The notes: generated by a model not told the origin, from the letters alone. Counted from the first letter of the stretch, positions 54,577 to 63,672 are shown. The stretch: DNA of 64,000 nt from Pseudomonas sp. MPC6 (GCF_006094435.1 NZ_CP034783.1:2135001-2199000), one strand, 5' to 3'. Made by a program: numbers and translations.

Positions 54577-54653
54577 CGGGGCGTAGCGCAGTCCGGTAGC
54601 GCACTAGCATGGGGTGCTAGGGGTCGAGTGTTCGAATCACTCCGTCCCGACCA
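54577..54653 (+). tRNA. tRNA-Pro (anticodon GGG)
   Basis: 77 nt with CCA. Acceptor CGGGGCG / CGTCCCG (one G-T pair), anticodon stem CTAGC/GCTAG with loop ATGGGGT, T-arm GAGTG..CACTC. A TATATT -10-like hexamer lies at 54529-54534. Confidence 0.96.
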
Positions 54654-54661
54654 TATAAATC

Positions 54662-54697
54662 AAGGGGTTGCGAGTTTTTATCTCGCGACCCCTTTTT
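54662..54697 (+). terminator. terminator of tRNA-Pro
   Basis: Long stem AAGGGGTTGCGAG / CTCGCGACCCCTT (13 bp, one T-G pair) with T-run CTTTTTATT. Confidence 0.9.
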
Positions 54698-55041
54698 ATT
54701 TTATTGCGTTTTTACCCCTACAAAACGACTGGCTCTTAGTGGAATCTGCACGGATATTGCGGACTCCAATCGGCGCATTTCCGGTGCTTTTTTGGGATTG
54801 GTGGCTACGTTTTTCCGGACTACCGCTCGGATACTAAGTGTCAAACAGGCAGCCGGCGAACATGAATTAACTCGGTATCAATACCAGCTACTTGCACCTC
54901 CTTTTGCGCAAGGTTCGCAAGACGCTTTCTCTGGGGTTCAAAGACATCTTCCCGCTGCGTGCCGGGGCATTCAGAATTCGATTTTCCGTTTGTTGTACTG
55001 GAGGGGAGGGAAGCAAACGAGTTCGAGATTGATGTCGGCTC
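54698..55041. other. intergenic decay zone after tRNA-Pro
   Basis: No convincing gene. Plus- and minus-strand frames lack recognisable motifs; minus-strand fragments end in short peptides separated by stops, as expected of rotted phage DNA. Confidence 0.5.
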
Positions 55042-55206
55042 TCAGGCGACGCCGAATTGACCCAACTGCCGATGTAAGCCGGGCTCCGTACCGTTGCGAA
55101 TGTGATTGCGGATTGCTTGGGGGCATTGCGGTGTTCCGTTTTAGCCCCAGCGCCGGCTCTGGAACTCACTGATCTTGATCAGTTCTCTTTTCATTGGATG
55201 CTCCAT
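55042..55206 (-). pseudogene. possible phage excisionase remnant with in-frame stop
   Basis: The minus-strand frame starts MEHPMKRELIKISEFQSRRW, reaches a TAA, then continues in the same frame as QAIRNHIRNGTEPG. This order (ELIKISE..RR, then IRNxIRNGxxPG) resembles small phage excisionases of pseudomonads. Its position next to tRNA-Pro fits an old integration site. The call is tentative; the interval 55207-55502 shows nothing further. Confidence 0.35.
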
Positions 55207-55502
55207 GCCGCGCCCACCGTTCATCGAGAGGCAGTGAGTTGTAAGGTTTTGGTTTGCAATTGGATGAATTAGGGCGGGAACACTGACGTTGCGTATCAGG
55301 GATTAGCTGATATACGAGGAAGGCTTGGTCGAATAAGGTTCAGTAGTTCGCCCTGCCAGCTGTTTCAGAGAAATGCTGAGTGGCCGCAACTGGTCAGGGT
55401 GGGCTTACTTCTCACCGAGGCCCCGTGTAGATGAGTCAGGCCATGAAGGCGGGGGCATAGACTGGCATGATCATGGCGTCACCTCGCGATTGCCAAAGAG
55501 CT

Positions 55503-55929
55503 CTACAACTCATGCTCAAGCAGTGCAGCAAGGTGTTCGTAGTCGCCGAGTCGAGTAGTTAGCAAGCATTTATTGATCTCATCCCAGCAGGTCGGGACAC
55601 CACGCTCTTCCAACCAGTTGTGCGCAAACGGGAACGCTTCCATCGCTGACTCGGTGCGGAACACATAGGTATTTCCAAGGCGACCGCGCCACTGAAGAGA
55701 ACAGCCGCCAATGAGCACTTTAAGGCGGCGTGCAAGCTGCGCATTGCCCAGCGTAATTCGGAGACCGCCACGGCTGATCATGCTCAGATACTGCGCGTGA
55801 TGATGGTCTTCATCACTGACACTTGTGAGCCCTTTGCGGCCGCCGATGTAATTTATGATCACGCCTCTGGCAGTTCTCTTGACCTGCACGCCAGACTGCC
55901 TGCAGGATTTCTGTGTTAGCGACCTTCAT
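55503..55929 (-). pseudogene. phage-like hypothetical gene, apparently frameshifted
   Basis: A well-placed ATG at 55929 (after AAGGTGACGCC) opens MKVANTEILQA; after a one-base shift within about 15 codons the frame continues as VKRTARGVIINYIGGRKGLT.. for about 120 residues to 55503. The downstream part is open from a GTG at 55889 and could be read alone (128 residues). Family unknown. Confidence 0.4.
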
Positions 55930-55971
55930 GGCGTCACCTTCCGGCAGTGATCCCTCGGGTCCCAGAACATA

Positions 55972-56260
55972 CTAAGTCAGCACGACCGTCCGGTACCCAC
56001 GCCTTTCCCCACCAGTTTTTCGCGCACCCTCATGCAGGTACAGTACAAACTCCCCCGCGTCATGGAAGGCGAGTTCGAACGAGTGGGTGAATTGCGTGCC
56101 GACGATTACTCGATAGATGAAGTTGAAGCGGTGATAGTGAATCGCCGAGTGCTCGAAGCAAGCGCGCCGCGGCAGTTCTGGGAACCACAATGCAGCCGCT
56201 GGTTGCCCCGGAGCTGCGCCCGCACAAAGCCGAGGCCGTGAGGGGGATCTTGTTGGTCAT
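55972..56260 (-). pseudogene. small phage-like gene, frameshifted
   Basis: The start ATG at 56260 overlaps the previous stop (TAATG): MTNKIPLTASALCGRSSG. It then appears to shift frame near 56190 and continues ELPRRACFEHSAIHYHRFNF.. to 55972. Neither half is recognised. Confidence 0.35.
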
Positions 56261-56352
56261 TACGTCGTCGATGATGATGAGTACACCACCGCAACAGTGA
56301 GATAGAGAGCGCCCCAGAAGCAGGCGCTTACGGTCATGGCTTTCAGGATCAT
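56260..56352 (-). CDS. 30-residue membrane peptide, phage-like
   Basis: MILKAMTVSACFWGALYLTV followed by AVVYSSSSTT: one hydrophobic helix, GGAG 8 nt before the ATG, start overlapping the upstream frame (ATGA) and stop overlapping the downstream start. Its size and position among short genes recall minor coat proteins of filamentous phages, but this is only an analogy. Confidence 0.4.
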   Translation of the reverse strand: MILKAMTVSACFWGALYLTVAVVYSSSSTT

Positions 56353-56709
56353 GGCGTCAACTCCAGTTGAGGTGCGGCGGCCGCGATCCCCGCGACAGCC
56401 AGGGCATAGACTTCCGGGTGCTGCTTATCGAAAGCTGGGAGTGTTTCCGTTTCGACCCACGTTCCGTATACCTGGCCTTTTTTGAGCCAAAGCTTTCTTC
56501 CCGTACGGTGCCTGCGTCCAAGCAGTGATACCAACGCCGTGAGCGGCGATCTGCTTAGCGGTGATGAAGCCTTGGCGGCGGTGCAGGGCCAGCACCTTTA
56601 AACCCGACTCTTTCCATGGTGTCAGCTTCACCGGTGACGGCACGTCTGCCGGGAGATTGGTTACCAGAATAGGAATCTGACAGCGCTCATCGCGATTCCA
56701 ATCGAACAT
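56349..56709 (-). pseudogene. phage-like hypothetical gene broken by a frameshift
   Basis: Begins MFDWNRDERCQIPILVTNLP and runs to about GITAWTQAPYGKK. A one-base shift in an AAGAAAG stretch near 56495-56500 then leads into KLWLKKGQVYGTWVETETLP and on to a stop at 56349. The combined product would be about 120 residues; the two frames join smoothly, so a recent indel is likely. Family not recognised. Confidence 0.5.
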
Positions 56710-56774
56710 GTACACCTCGGAGAACCAGGCTTCGCGCCCTTGGGCAGCAGGTCCAGCCATCCAAGCTGTTGAAC

Positions 56775-57418
56775 TCATCGATGAACTTCACGCGCAGAGG
56801 TCAGCCTCCTTTTCGATCGTTTCAACAGGCATACAGAATCCTTTGCCGCTACAGCGGCTGAAAGTTGTACATAAAATTTGGATCCGTACAGCTGTAACGA
56901 CCAATTCAACAGCTTTGTGTTTCCTGGCACCGCGTGGTAATTGAAGTAGCCACTCACCCCCGAGGGAGCCACCTCCCTTGAGCCCGGATGGGTTCATGAC
57001 ACCGGCGCTTCAGCTCATTCCGAATAGCCAGATGCGTCGCACGCATTCGATTCTTGACCGTCAGACGCAGTATTTGGAACCCACCGCGTCTGTTGGTACT
57101 ACAACAGTGCGTGAAGCCGAGGAAGTCAAATGTCTCCGGTTTACCTAAACCTCGTTCCCTACGATTTCTCGCAGTAGGACGACCAAACTCAATCAGTCGT
57201 GTTTTCGAGGCATTGATGGACAATCCGAACTTGGCCAAGCGCTCCTGCAACTGCACCAGAAACTGCTGAGCCCGCCATTGCGTCCTCAAACCCACCATGC
57301 TGTCATCCGCGTAGCGCACAACGATCACATCGCCACGGGCATGTTGCTCACGCCACTGCCTTGTCCACAGATCCTGCACGTAGTGAAGATAGATATTCTC
57401 CAGCAATGGCGATCGAGC
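56775..57418 (-). pseudogene. truncated, frameshifted group II intron reverse transcriptase
   Basis: The middle of an LtrA-type protein: SPLLENIYLHYVQDLWTRQW, the catalytic RYADDSMVG motif, KTRLIEFGR and LGKPETFDFLGFTH. The frame shifts near 56960, after which the maturase-region GYFNYHAVPGNTK appears in another frame. The N-terminal RT blocks before SPLL are missing and no full ribozyme was recognised. A decayed retroelement. Confidence 0.85.
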
Positions 57419-57614
57419 GCCGGCAACAATAGAGCAAACTCTCGGATGAAATGGGGGCTGCGCATTGCCAGGGAGAGTTATGCTCTGAGGTATGCGGGAT
57501 GCCCCGACGTTGAGATTGTTCTCGTCATTGAAGTCATCTTCCCCACTGACGGGAGACTCAGTCATGAGCCGAAAACCGCGTGCCGCGAAAAAACCTTGGC
57601 GGGGCGTCTCTAGT
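57419..57614. other. unassigned sequence between intron fragment and norD
   Basis: An open minus-strand frame joined to the RT fragment exists (MTESPVSGEDDFNDENN..) but does not match RT and has no ribosome-binding site. Probably junction debris. Confidence 0.5.
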
Positions 57615-59633
57615 TCACGCTGATACCAGTCGTTTGATCCAGTCCAGCAGCACACTGGGCAGCAACTCTGGTCTGTGCAACAAGGCGTATTGCCGAGAGC
57701 CGAATACCGCTGGCAGGTAATTCGCCGCCTGGCGGTCGATAGTCAAACAGAAGGGATAGATGCCTTGGAGCTTGGCTTCGGTTACGGCCTGACGCATGTC
57801 TTCGACGCCGTAGCGACCTTCGTACTGGTCAGCATCGTTGGGCTTGCCGTCGGAGAGCAGCAATAAGAGACGGTGCGTGGCAGCTTCGCGCATCAGCAAC
57901 GTGCTGGCATGGCGCAGGGCGGCGCCGGCCCGGGTGTAGCGTTCCGGTTCGAGAGCCGCAATGCGCCGACCGACTTCAAGGCTGTAACGCTCATCGAAGG
58001 TTTTCAGAGTTCGGATTGTGACCCGTTGCGGCCCTTCGCCGGAAAACGCCAGCACACTATAGGCCTCGCCCAGGCTCTCTAGCGCCAGGCAGACCAGCAG
58101 TAACGCTTCGCGCTCGACATCAATGACCCGGCGATGGCAGGACAGCCAGCTGTCGGTGGAGCCGCTGACGTCGATCAGCAACATGATCGCCATGTCGCGA
58201 CGGCCACGGCGATGGGTCTGATACAGCGCCTGCGGCATGCTCAGGCCGGCGCGGGCCTCGGCGCAACCGTCGATATACGCTTCCAGATCGATTTCGTCGC
58301 CGTCCCATTGTTTGCGCAGCCTGACGCGTTGGGCCCGCAGGCTTTCGAATTGCCGGCGGATTGCATCCAGCACCGGACGATGAGTATCAAGGGTTTGCTC
58401 GACCCACTGCTGCGGGCCTTCCCGGGCAGGACACAGTTGCAGGGTCACCCCCGGATCACGGTACACCTGGCGGTGATAATCCCACTCGGGATAGCTGATT
58501 GCGTGGGTGGGGAGGTCCTGTGCGCGGTGCTGAAATCGGGTCCGTGGCGGGTCGACGGACAGCAGCACTTCTTTCGGACGACCTGCCGCCACCACCAGCC
58601 GGGCTTCGTTGAGTTCGGACAATGACTCGGCGAAATCAGCCGCAGGGGTATCAGTATCCCGGTCGGTCGGGCGCTGCATGCCCATGGGGTCTTCGGCTTT
58701 TTCCAGCGGTTCGGCGGGTTGCACCATCCACAGGCCTTGTTCCTGATCGTCGTCCTCATCGGCACAGGCCTCGCGTGCAGTGGGCTGACGCGTGAGGCGG
58801 GCACTGCGTGGCAGGGCATCGTCGGTGTCGATTTCACCGGGCGGGGGCGACACTTCCTGACCCGCCGACGGCTCGCGCAGGTCGCCGGTCCAGGCATCAA
58901 GGAGAAGCCTGTCTGCGCCGAGCTCGTGAGATTCTTCGGAGAGGAGACGTTGCGCGAGGGCTCCTGACAGTTGCAGGGAATTGGCGGCGTGGGTGGGTGT
59001 CGCCAACCCTTCCAGAGGCGCGCCGCATTCACTGTTCAGCAGTAAACGCAGGAAGTTTTCCAGGGGTTGTCGCTGGCTGGGAAAGGCGTGAAGCGGCGGG
59101 CGGGTCGCCAGGGCATGCTGGCGCAAGTCATGGATCGAGGGCGCCAATCCCGGCAACAGGCGTATCAAATCCGCATCAGCAGCCCAAGCTTCGAGAAGTA
59201 GATAGACGCTGCGCTGCATCGGGTTGTCTAGGGCTGACAGGGCGTTGGCACTGCCTCGTTGGGCGCGCATCGCCTGTTGCAAGGCCAGGGCTCTATAACG
59301 CTTCAGGGTGAGCGGATTCTCGCTGCTTCCCAGATCCTGCGGTAGCCATATAGTCACGCCATCGGTCGCTGGGACGGCGCTTTGCTGACACGGCTTTTCG
59401 TGACGCACAAAAAACTTCTTCAGCAGCGTAGGGGGCGAGGGCGGTTGCGCGACGCGCAGCGAATAGTGGGTGTTGAACACCGCCTTGATCAGCAAATCGA
59501 GGTATTGTGCGACATCTCCGAGGGTGACGATTTTTGCCATGTCCGAGGGGGCCTGGTGACGCCGCCACAACGCCTGTGCATACACCGTCGCGTGGCGTGC
59601 AACATCGGTAATGAGGTCCTCGGCTTCGGCCAT
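57615..59633 (-). CDS. norD: nitric oxide reductase activation protein NorD
   Basis: 672 residues with a C-terminal von Willebrand type A domain. The MIDAS motif DVSGSTDS starts at about residue 488, and LLLLSDGKPND follows. NorD and the AAA+ protein NorQ act together to insert the non-haem iron into NorB. The acidic middle region (DEDDDQEQ) is usual. The ATG lies directly after the norQ stop. End of the norCBQD operon; the 3' side borders the decayed mobile region. Confidence 0.92.
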   Translation of the reverse strand: MAEAEDLITDVARHATVYAQALWRRHQAPSDMAKIVTLGDVAQYLDLLIKAVFNTHYSLRVAQPPSPPTLLKKFFVRHEKPCQQSAVPATDGVTIWLPQDLGSSENPLTLKRYRALALQQAMRAQRGSANALSALDNPMQRSVYLLLEAWAADADLIRLLPGLAPSIHDLRQHALATRPPLHAFPSQRQPLENFLRLLLNSECGAPLEGLATPTHAANSLQLSGALAQRLLSEESHELGADRLLLDAWTGDLREPSAGQEVSPPPGEIDTDDALPRSARLTRQPTAREACADEDDDQEQGLWMVQPAEPLEKAEDPMGMQRPTDRDTDTPAADFAESLSELNEARLVVAAGRPKEVLLSVDPPRTRFQHRAQDLPTHAISYPEWDYHRQVYRDPGVTLQLCPAREGPQQWVEQTLDTHRPVLDAIRRQFESLRAQRVRLRKQWDGDEIDLEAYIDGCAEARAGLSMPQALYQTHRRGRRDMAIMLLIDVSGSTDSWLSCHRRVIDVEREALLLVCLALESLGEAYSVLAFSGEGPQRVTIRTLKTFDERYSLEVGRRIAALEPERYTRAGAALRHASTLLMREAATHRLLLLLSDGKPNDADQYEGRYGVEDMRQAVTEAKLQGIYPFCLTIDRQAANYLPAVFGSRQYALLHRPELLPSVLLDWIKRLVSA

Positions 59634-60464
59634 TTAGATAAATGTCAGGTCGACGAGGTCGCGCATGGCAGCGACCAGCACCGCGTCATCGGACAGCGGC
59701 GAGATCAACGCGACTCGACAGGCGATGGGCGCAGCAATTCCGCTGGTAATCAGTCGCGCAGTGGCAATCAGCAGACGGGTACTGGGGACTTCCGCCAGGC
59801 CCCGGTCCTGCAAGGCGCGTAGTCGCTGGGCGAGCGTGACCAGGGCGTGGGCGGTGGCGTAGTCGGTTCCACCTTCATGGATGACAATGGCGATTTCGCG
59901 CTCGGCCGGCGGGAAATCAAAATCCAGCGCCACAAAGCGCTGTCGGGTGCTCGGCTTCAAATCCTTGAGTATTCGTTGGTAGCCTGGGTTGTATGACACC
60001 ACCAATTGAAAGTGTGGCGAGGCTTCAACGATCTCGCCGATTTTGTCCAGCGGCAGAATTCGTCGGTGGTCGGTCAGCGGGTGCAGGACGACAATCGTGT
60101 CTTGCCGCGCTTCGACCACCTCGTCCAGGTAACAGATCGCGCCTTCGCGCACCGCTCGGGTCAGCGGGCCCTCCGTCCAATGGGTGCCCTGGTGACCAAT
60201 CAGGAAACGCCCGACCAGGTCGCTGGCACTCAGATCGTCATGGCAGGAAATGGTGATCAACGGGCGTTTGAGGCGCCAGGCCATGTGTTCGACAAAGCGG
60301 GTCTTGCCACACCCGGTGGGGCCTTTGAGCATGACGGCCAGTTGCTGCGCGTGGCATTGCTCGAAAATCGCGACCTCATCGCCGCTGGGCTGGTAATAGG
60401 GTTCAGCTTGCAGCGGCGCGGACTCTGCGGTCGACAGGTTCTGTTGCATTCGCGAACGATCCAT
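59634..60464 (-). CDS. norQ: AAA+ ATPase NorQ (CbbQ/NirQ family)
   Basis: 276 residues. Walker A GPTGCGKT at 48-55, Walker B ICYLDEV at about 112-118, sensor region VVSYNPGYQ. MoxR-type chaperone ATPase that works with NorD to activate the reductase. ATG 60464 overlaps the norB stop by one base (TGATG); a Met five codons further in (60449) is an alternative start. Confidence 0.92.
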   Translation of the reverse strand: MDRSRMQQNLSTAESAPLQAEPYYQPSGDEVAIFEQCHAQQLAVMLKGPTGCGKTRFVEHMAWRLKRPLITISCHDDLSASDLVGRFLIGHQGTHWTEGPLTRAVREGAICYLDEVVEARQDTIVVLHPLTDHRRILPLDKIGEIVEASPHFQLVVSYNPGYQRILKDLKPSTRQRFVALDFDFPPAEREIAIVIHEGGTDYATAHALVTLAQRLRALQDRGLAEVPSTRLLIATARLITSGIAAPIACRVALISPLSDDAVLVAAMRDLVDLTFI

Positions 60465-61834
60465 CAAAACGCTGCGCCTGACGCACGAGGCACGTCCAGA
60501 ACCGGATCGGCTTCATCGACATTGAATTGCGGCGCATGGCGGAAAAAATCGAAGATAAACAGCCCGACACCCAGGCTGAACATCGACGCCGTCGCCACCA
60601 GCATCAGGAAATGCACCTGAATCTTCAACTGCACGTCCAGATAGCCCATGCCGAGAATGCGCTCCAGGTACACCTGAGCAATGCCCGCAGTGGCAAATGA
60701 CAGGGTCATGCCGAACATCCCTCCCAACTGCAGCCAAAATGCCCAATAACCGATACTGCTTTCCTCTACGGGACGACGGGTCATGCCTGGGAGCGCGTAG
60801 GTGATCATCGCCAGGACTATCATGGCATAGGCCCCGTAGAAGGCCGCATGGCCGTGCATGGCGGTAATCAGGGTGCCATGGGTCCATTTGTTGACGTCGG
60901 GAAAGGTGTGGGCCAGACCAAGGAGGCCAGCGCCAAACATGGTGAACAGGGCGCTGCCCATGGTCCAGTGCAAGGCCAGTTTGTTGGGATGAGAGAGGCC
61001 GGAGCGGCGCATTGCGTTGTAGGCGTAGATCGCCATACCGACCAGCGCCATGGGCTCAAGTGCACTGAAGAAACCGCCCAATGGAAGCCAGTAATGGGGG
61101 ACGCCGATCCAGTAATAATGGTGGGCGGTGCCAAGGATGCCGGCAATGAACACCAGGCCGACAATCACGTACAGCCACTTTTCCATGACCTCGCGATCAG
61201 CACCGGACAGTCTGATCAGCAGATAGGCCAGAAAGCCGCCCTGGATCATTTCCCAGACACCTTCGACCCACAGGTGAATCGTCCACCAGCGGTAGTAGAT
61301 CGACACCACGTAGTTTTCATAGTGCAGCAGCGCCGGCAGATAAAGCACGGCGGCACTGGCCAGCCCCAACAAAAGAACGCCTTCGGTGGCAGTGAAACGC
61401 CCGGCTTTCTTGATGGTCATGCCGATGTTGTAGAGAAACATCAGCATGCAGATCACGATCACGATCTTGTGCGGCAGCGGTTGTTCGAGCAGTTTGTTCC
61501 CGGTGCCATAACCGAACAGATAGCCCAGCACGGCGGTGACGCCCATGGCCGTCCACAACCCGAGCTGAATATACGCCAGTTTGGTGCTGTGCAACTCGCC
61601 ACGGGACTCGTCCGGCACCATCCAGTAGGTTGCCCCCATGAACCCAGTCAGCACCCAGACGATCAACAGATTGGTGTGAATCGCCTTGGTGACATCAAAG
61701 GGCAACACATCCAGCAGGGGATCCGGTCCGAGGTATTTGGCTGCCGAGAGCAAGCCGAATACCAGTTGCAGACCGAATAGCGCCATGGCAACGGCGAAGT
61801 ACCAGTAAGCGACGGATTGAGATCTGTAACGCAT
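60464..61834 (-). CDS. norB: nitric oxide reductase subunit B
   Basis: 456 residues with about 12 transmembrane helices, haem-copper-oxidase fold. IHTNLLIVWVLTGFMGATYW, the haem/FeB histidine regions WWTIHLWVEGVWE, GTAHHYYWIGVPHYW and MHGHAAFYGAYA, and the family glutamates are in place. It reduces 2 NO to N2O, receiving electrons from NorC. ATG 61834 is preferred over 61840 because AAGGGGAT then has proper spacing. Confidence 0.95.
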   Translation of the reverse strand: MRYRSQSVAYWYFAVAMALFGLQLVFGLLSAAKYLGPDPLLDVLPFDVTKAIHTNLLIVWVLTGFMGATYWMVPDESRGELHSTKLAYIQLGLWTAMGVTAVLGYLFGYGTGNKLLEQPLPHKIVIVICMLMFLYNIGMTIKKAGRFTATEGVLLLGLASAAVLYLPALLHYENYVVSIYYRWWTIHLWVEGVWEMIQGGFLAYLLIRLSGADREVMEKWLYVIVGLVFIAGILGTAHHYYWIGVPHYWLPLGGFFSALEPMALVGMAIYAYNAMRRSGLSHPNKLALHWTMGSALFTMFGAGLLGLAHTFPDVNKWTHGTLITAMHGHAAFYGAYAMIVLAMITYALPGMTRRPVEESSIGYWAFWLQLGGMFGMTLSFATAGIAQVYLERILGMGYLDVQLKIQVHFLMLVATASMFSLGVGLFIFDFFRHAPQFNVDEADPVLDVPRASGAAF

Positions 61835-61849
61835 GGTCATCCCCTTTGA

Positions 61850-62707
61850 TTACTGGAACGACGCCAGATAGGCGACCAGTTGATCGATCTGTTCGGGCGT
61901 TAGCGATTTGGCGAAGGTGTCCGGCATGAAAGACATGCCATTGGCGGAATACATGTCGCCCGGATGCAGGTAGGCGCTTGGCGTGACGATGGACTCGCGG
62001 ATGAAGCCTTCGACGTCCTTGGCCTTGCCCTTGTAGTCAGGCGAGGCAATGACCTGTTTGGCCCGAGCAGCCAACCCGGCCAGTGTCGGTCCGGCGAGAT
62101 TGACCCCCGGTGCAATCGAATGGCAAGCGCTGCACACCGGTGTGGCAGTGGTTCGAAACAGCGCCTCGCCCAAGGCGATAGGGTCTTCCTTGTCGGACAC
62201 CGGGCGTGCGGCGGGTGGCTGGTTGCCACCGGCGACGTTCTGCTGCGCCACGGTGAGGTCCATGCCGGGAATCGACGTGCCGGTCACAAGGATCGGCCGC
62301 GGTGGCCAGCCTTGATTGTCGACCTTGCTCACCCAATCCATAAAGGCGATCAAAGCCGCGATTTCTTCGTCATTGAGTTTTAGATTCGGCATCAACCGGC
62401 GATGGCGTTGCTCGTCATAAAACTTTGAGGGGTCTTTGAGGAACGCGGTGAGATAAGGGGCGCCGCGCTGCTGGGTGATTTTCGTAAGGTCCGGAGCGTA
62501 ATACGCGCCTTCACCAAACAACGTATGGCAATTGATGCAATTGTATTCATGCCATACATCCTTGCCGCGAGTTACTTCTGGCGTGATCTGTTGAGCGTTG
62601 GTCAATTTTGGAAACTGCCGGTGACTATCAACCGTCATGCCGAGAAACACAACGGCGGCGATGGCCGTCGATATCAGCGCGAACGAGCGTGTCTGGCGTT
62701 TGTTCAT
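61850..62707 (-). CDS. norC: nitric oxide reductase subunit C, extended two-haem form
   Basis: 285 residues, about twice the usual NorC. Residues 1-140 are a normal NorC: membrane anchor (about 8-26), haem site CINCH (57-61), LMPNLKLNDEE. A linker with PPAARP follows, then a second c-type cytochrome domain with CSACH (192-196) and a likely Met ligand in GMSFMPDTF. The extra domain may relay electrons from periplasmic donors. GGGAG precedes the ATG at 62707; upstream in-frame Met codons lack a ribosome-binding site. Confidence 0.92.
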   Translation of the reverse strand: MNKRQTRSFALISTAIAAVVFLGMTVDSHRQFPKLTNAQQITPEVTRGKDVWHEYNCINCHTLFGEGAYYAPDLTKITQQRGAPYLTAFLKDPSKFYDEQRHRRLMPNLKLNDEEIAALIAFMDWVSKVDNQGWPPRPILVTGTSIPGMDLTVAQQNVAGGNQPPAARPVSDKEDPIALGEALFRTTATPVCSACHSIAPGVNLAGPTLAGLAARAKQVIASPDYKGKAKDVEGFIRESIVTPSAYLHPGDMYSANGMSFMPDTFAKSLTPEQIDQLVAYLASFQ

Positions 62708-62717
62708 TGCGAACTCC

Positions 62718-62828
62718 CTAGACGCCGATACCCGTCCAATAGGTGATGCCGATAACGCCGGCATAAACGACCGCGCTGGCCATCAGCACGAGCACTGCAT
62801 AGCTGACGAACTTCAAGACGTTGTGCAC
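62718..62828 (-). CDS. 36-residue single-TM peptide at the head of the nor operon
   Basis: GTG start with GGGAGG 5 nt upstream: MHNVLKFVSYAVLVLMASAV then VYAGVIGITYWTGIGV. One transmembrane helix, ends 10 nt before norC, so cotranslation is likely. Too short to be NorE or NorF as known; may be an accessory subunit. Confidence 0.6.
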   Translation of the reverse strand: MHNVLKFVSYAVLVLMASAVVYAGVIGITYWTGIGV

Positions 62829-62886
62829 GACTGCCTCCCAATGTGAAAGTGCAGGTGGAAAGTTCCCGGAAAAGCGCTCTGCCGGG

Positions 62887-62900
62887 TGGGTATTAATCAA
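62887..62900 (-). promoter_or_regulatory. candidate ANR/DNR box before the nor operon
   Basis: On the minus strand TTGAT-TAAT-ACCCA: the left half-site is perfect, the right half matches 3 of 5. Its centre is about 66 bp before the first GTG, suitable for class II activation of an NO-responsive operon. Confidence 0.45.
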
Positions 62901-63116
62901 CAGGAAGAGCGTTAGGCGCATGCACAGCGGCTTTGCGCTGCTCGGAACGAGGCAGGCGACCTCGACTTCTGCTGCACTGACGATTGTCTCAGGTCAGGAT
63001 TCGAATAGCCGAGAACAGGCACTAATTATTAACGATACCAAGCGCTGCATATTTGAGTGCCGTGTTTCAGGTTGGGAAAATTAATGATCTTGAGTCTAGT
63101 AGACTTCGCATGGCTG
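62901..63116. other. nor upstream region, no gene seen
   Basis: AT-richer than its neighbours towards the right end; no RNA gene or convincing frame recognised. Confidence 0.5.
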
Positions 63117-63413
63117 TCAAGAAATTGAATAAAATTTGAACCAGTCGTAGTGGCGGTCACACAGAAGAAATTGAAATAATCGAGGTGAAGCAAATGACCA
63201 GCGTATCTCTATTGAGGGCGGAGGCGCATGGTATTCAGTCATGATCAACCGTAAGTGCTCGATGGCGTCATGATATTTTGAGATCGGTATTTCGTCTATT
63301 CTCATGATACTGGCTGAAATTTTCAATCCAGATAGAGCCGATCGAGAAAGATCAAGGGCGGCGCAGCTCAAGCTATGTGCTTCACTGAACTGCTGGTTTT
63401 TACGTTCAAGCAT
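63117..63413 (-). CDS. doubtful hypothetical protein
   Basis: 98 residues, start ATG without a clear ribosome-binding site. Sequence is plausible (AIEHLRLIMTEYHAPPPSIE) but unrecognised, and the AT-rich surroundings suggest foreign or decaying DNA. The stretch 63414-63607 holds no other candidate. Confidence 0.3.
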   Translation of the reverse strand: MLERKNQQFSEAHSLSCAALDLSRSALSGLKISASIMRIDEIPISKYHDAIEHLRLIMTEYHAPPPSIEIRWSFASPRLFQFLLCDRHYDWFKFYSIS

Positions 63414-63607
63414 CAGCTTTTAGGCATACTTCGGCTTGACCGGAAATCCAAGACCGGGCTTCTGCATCTCCTGACGATTTATACGGCCTCAAAATGGTCG
63501 ATAGCGTCGATCATGTGGTGCGATTTCGAAACTGTCGGAGTGGTGGGATTCTATTAGAAAGCTTTTCAATTATCGAATTCGTTAATAATAAATTTCAAAA
63601 AACGACT

Positions 63608-63631
63608 TAAAAAAGGCCCGCAAACGGGCCT
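63608..63631 (-). terminator. terminator of the glycine-zipper gene
   Basis: AGGCCCG / CGGGCCT stem with a 4-nt loop, followed on the minus strand by a T-run. Confidence 0.85.
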
Positions 63632-63672
63632 AAAAAGCGGTTCTATTAGTCGCATGAAGCTGTTTCAGCTTC

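Noticed and set aside
54792..55172. 126-codon plus-strand frame after tRNA-Pro
   Set aside because: No start signal, unrecognised Arg-rich product, and it overlaps the more plausible excisionase-like remnant on the other strand.
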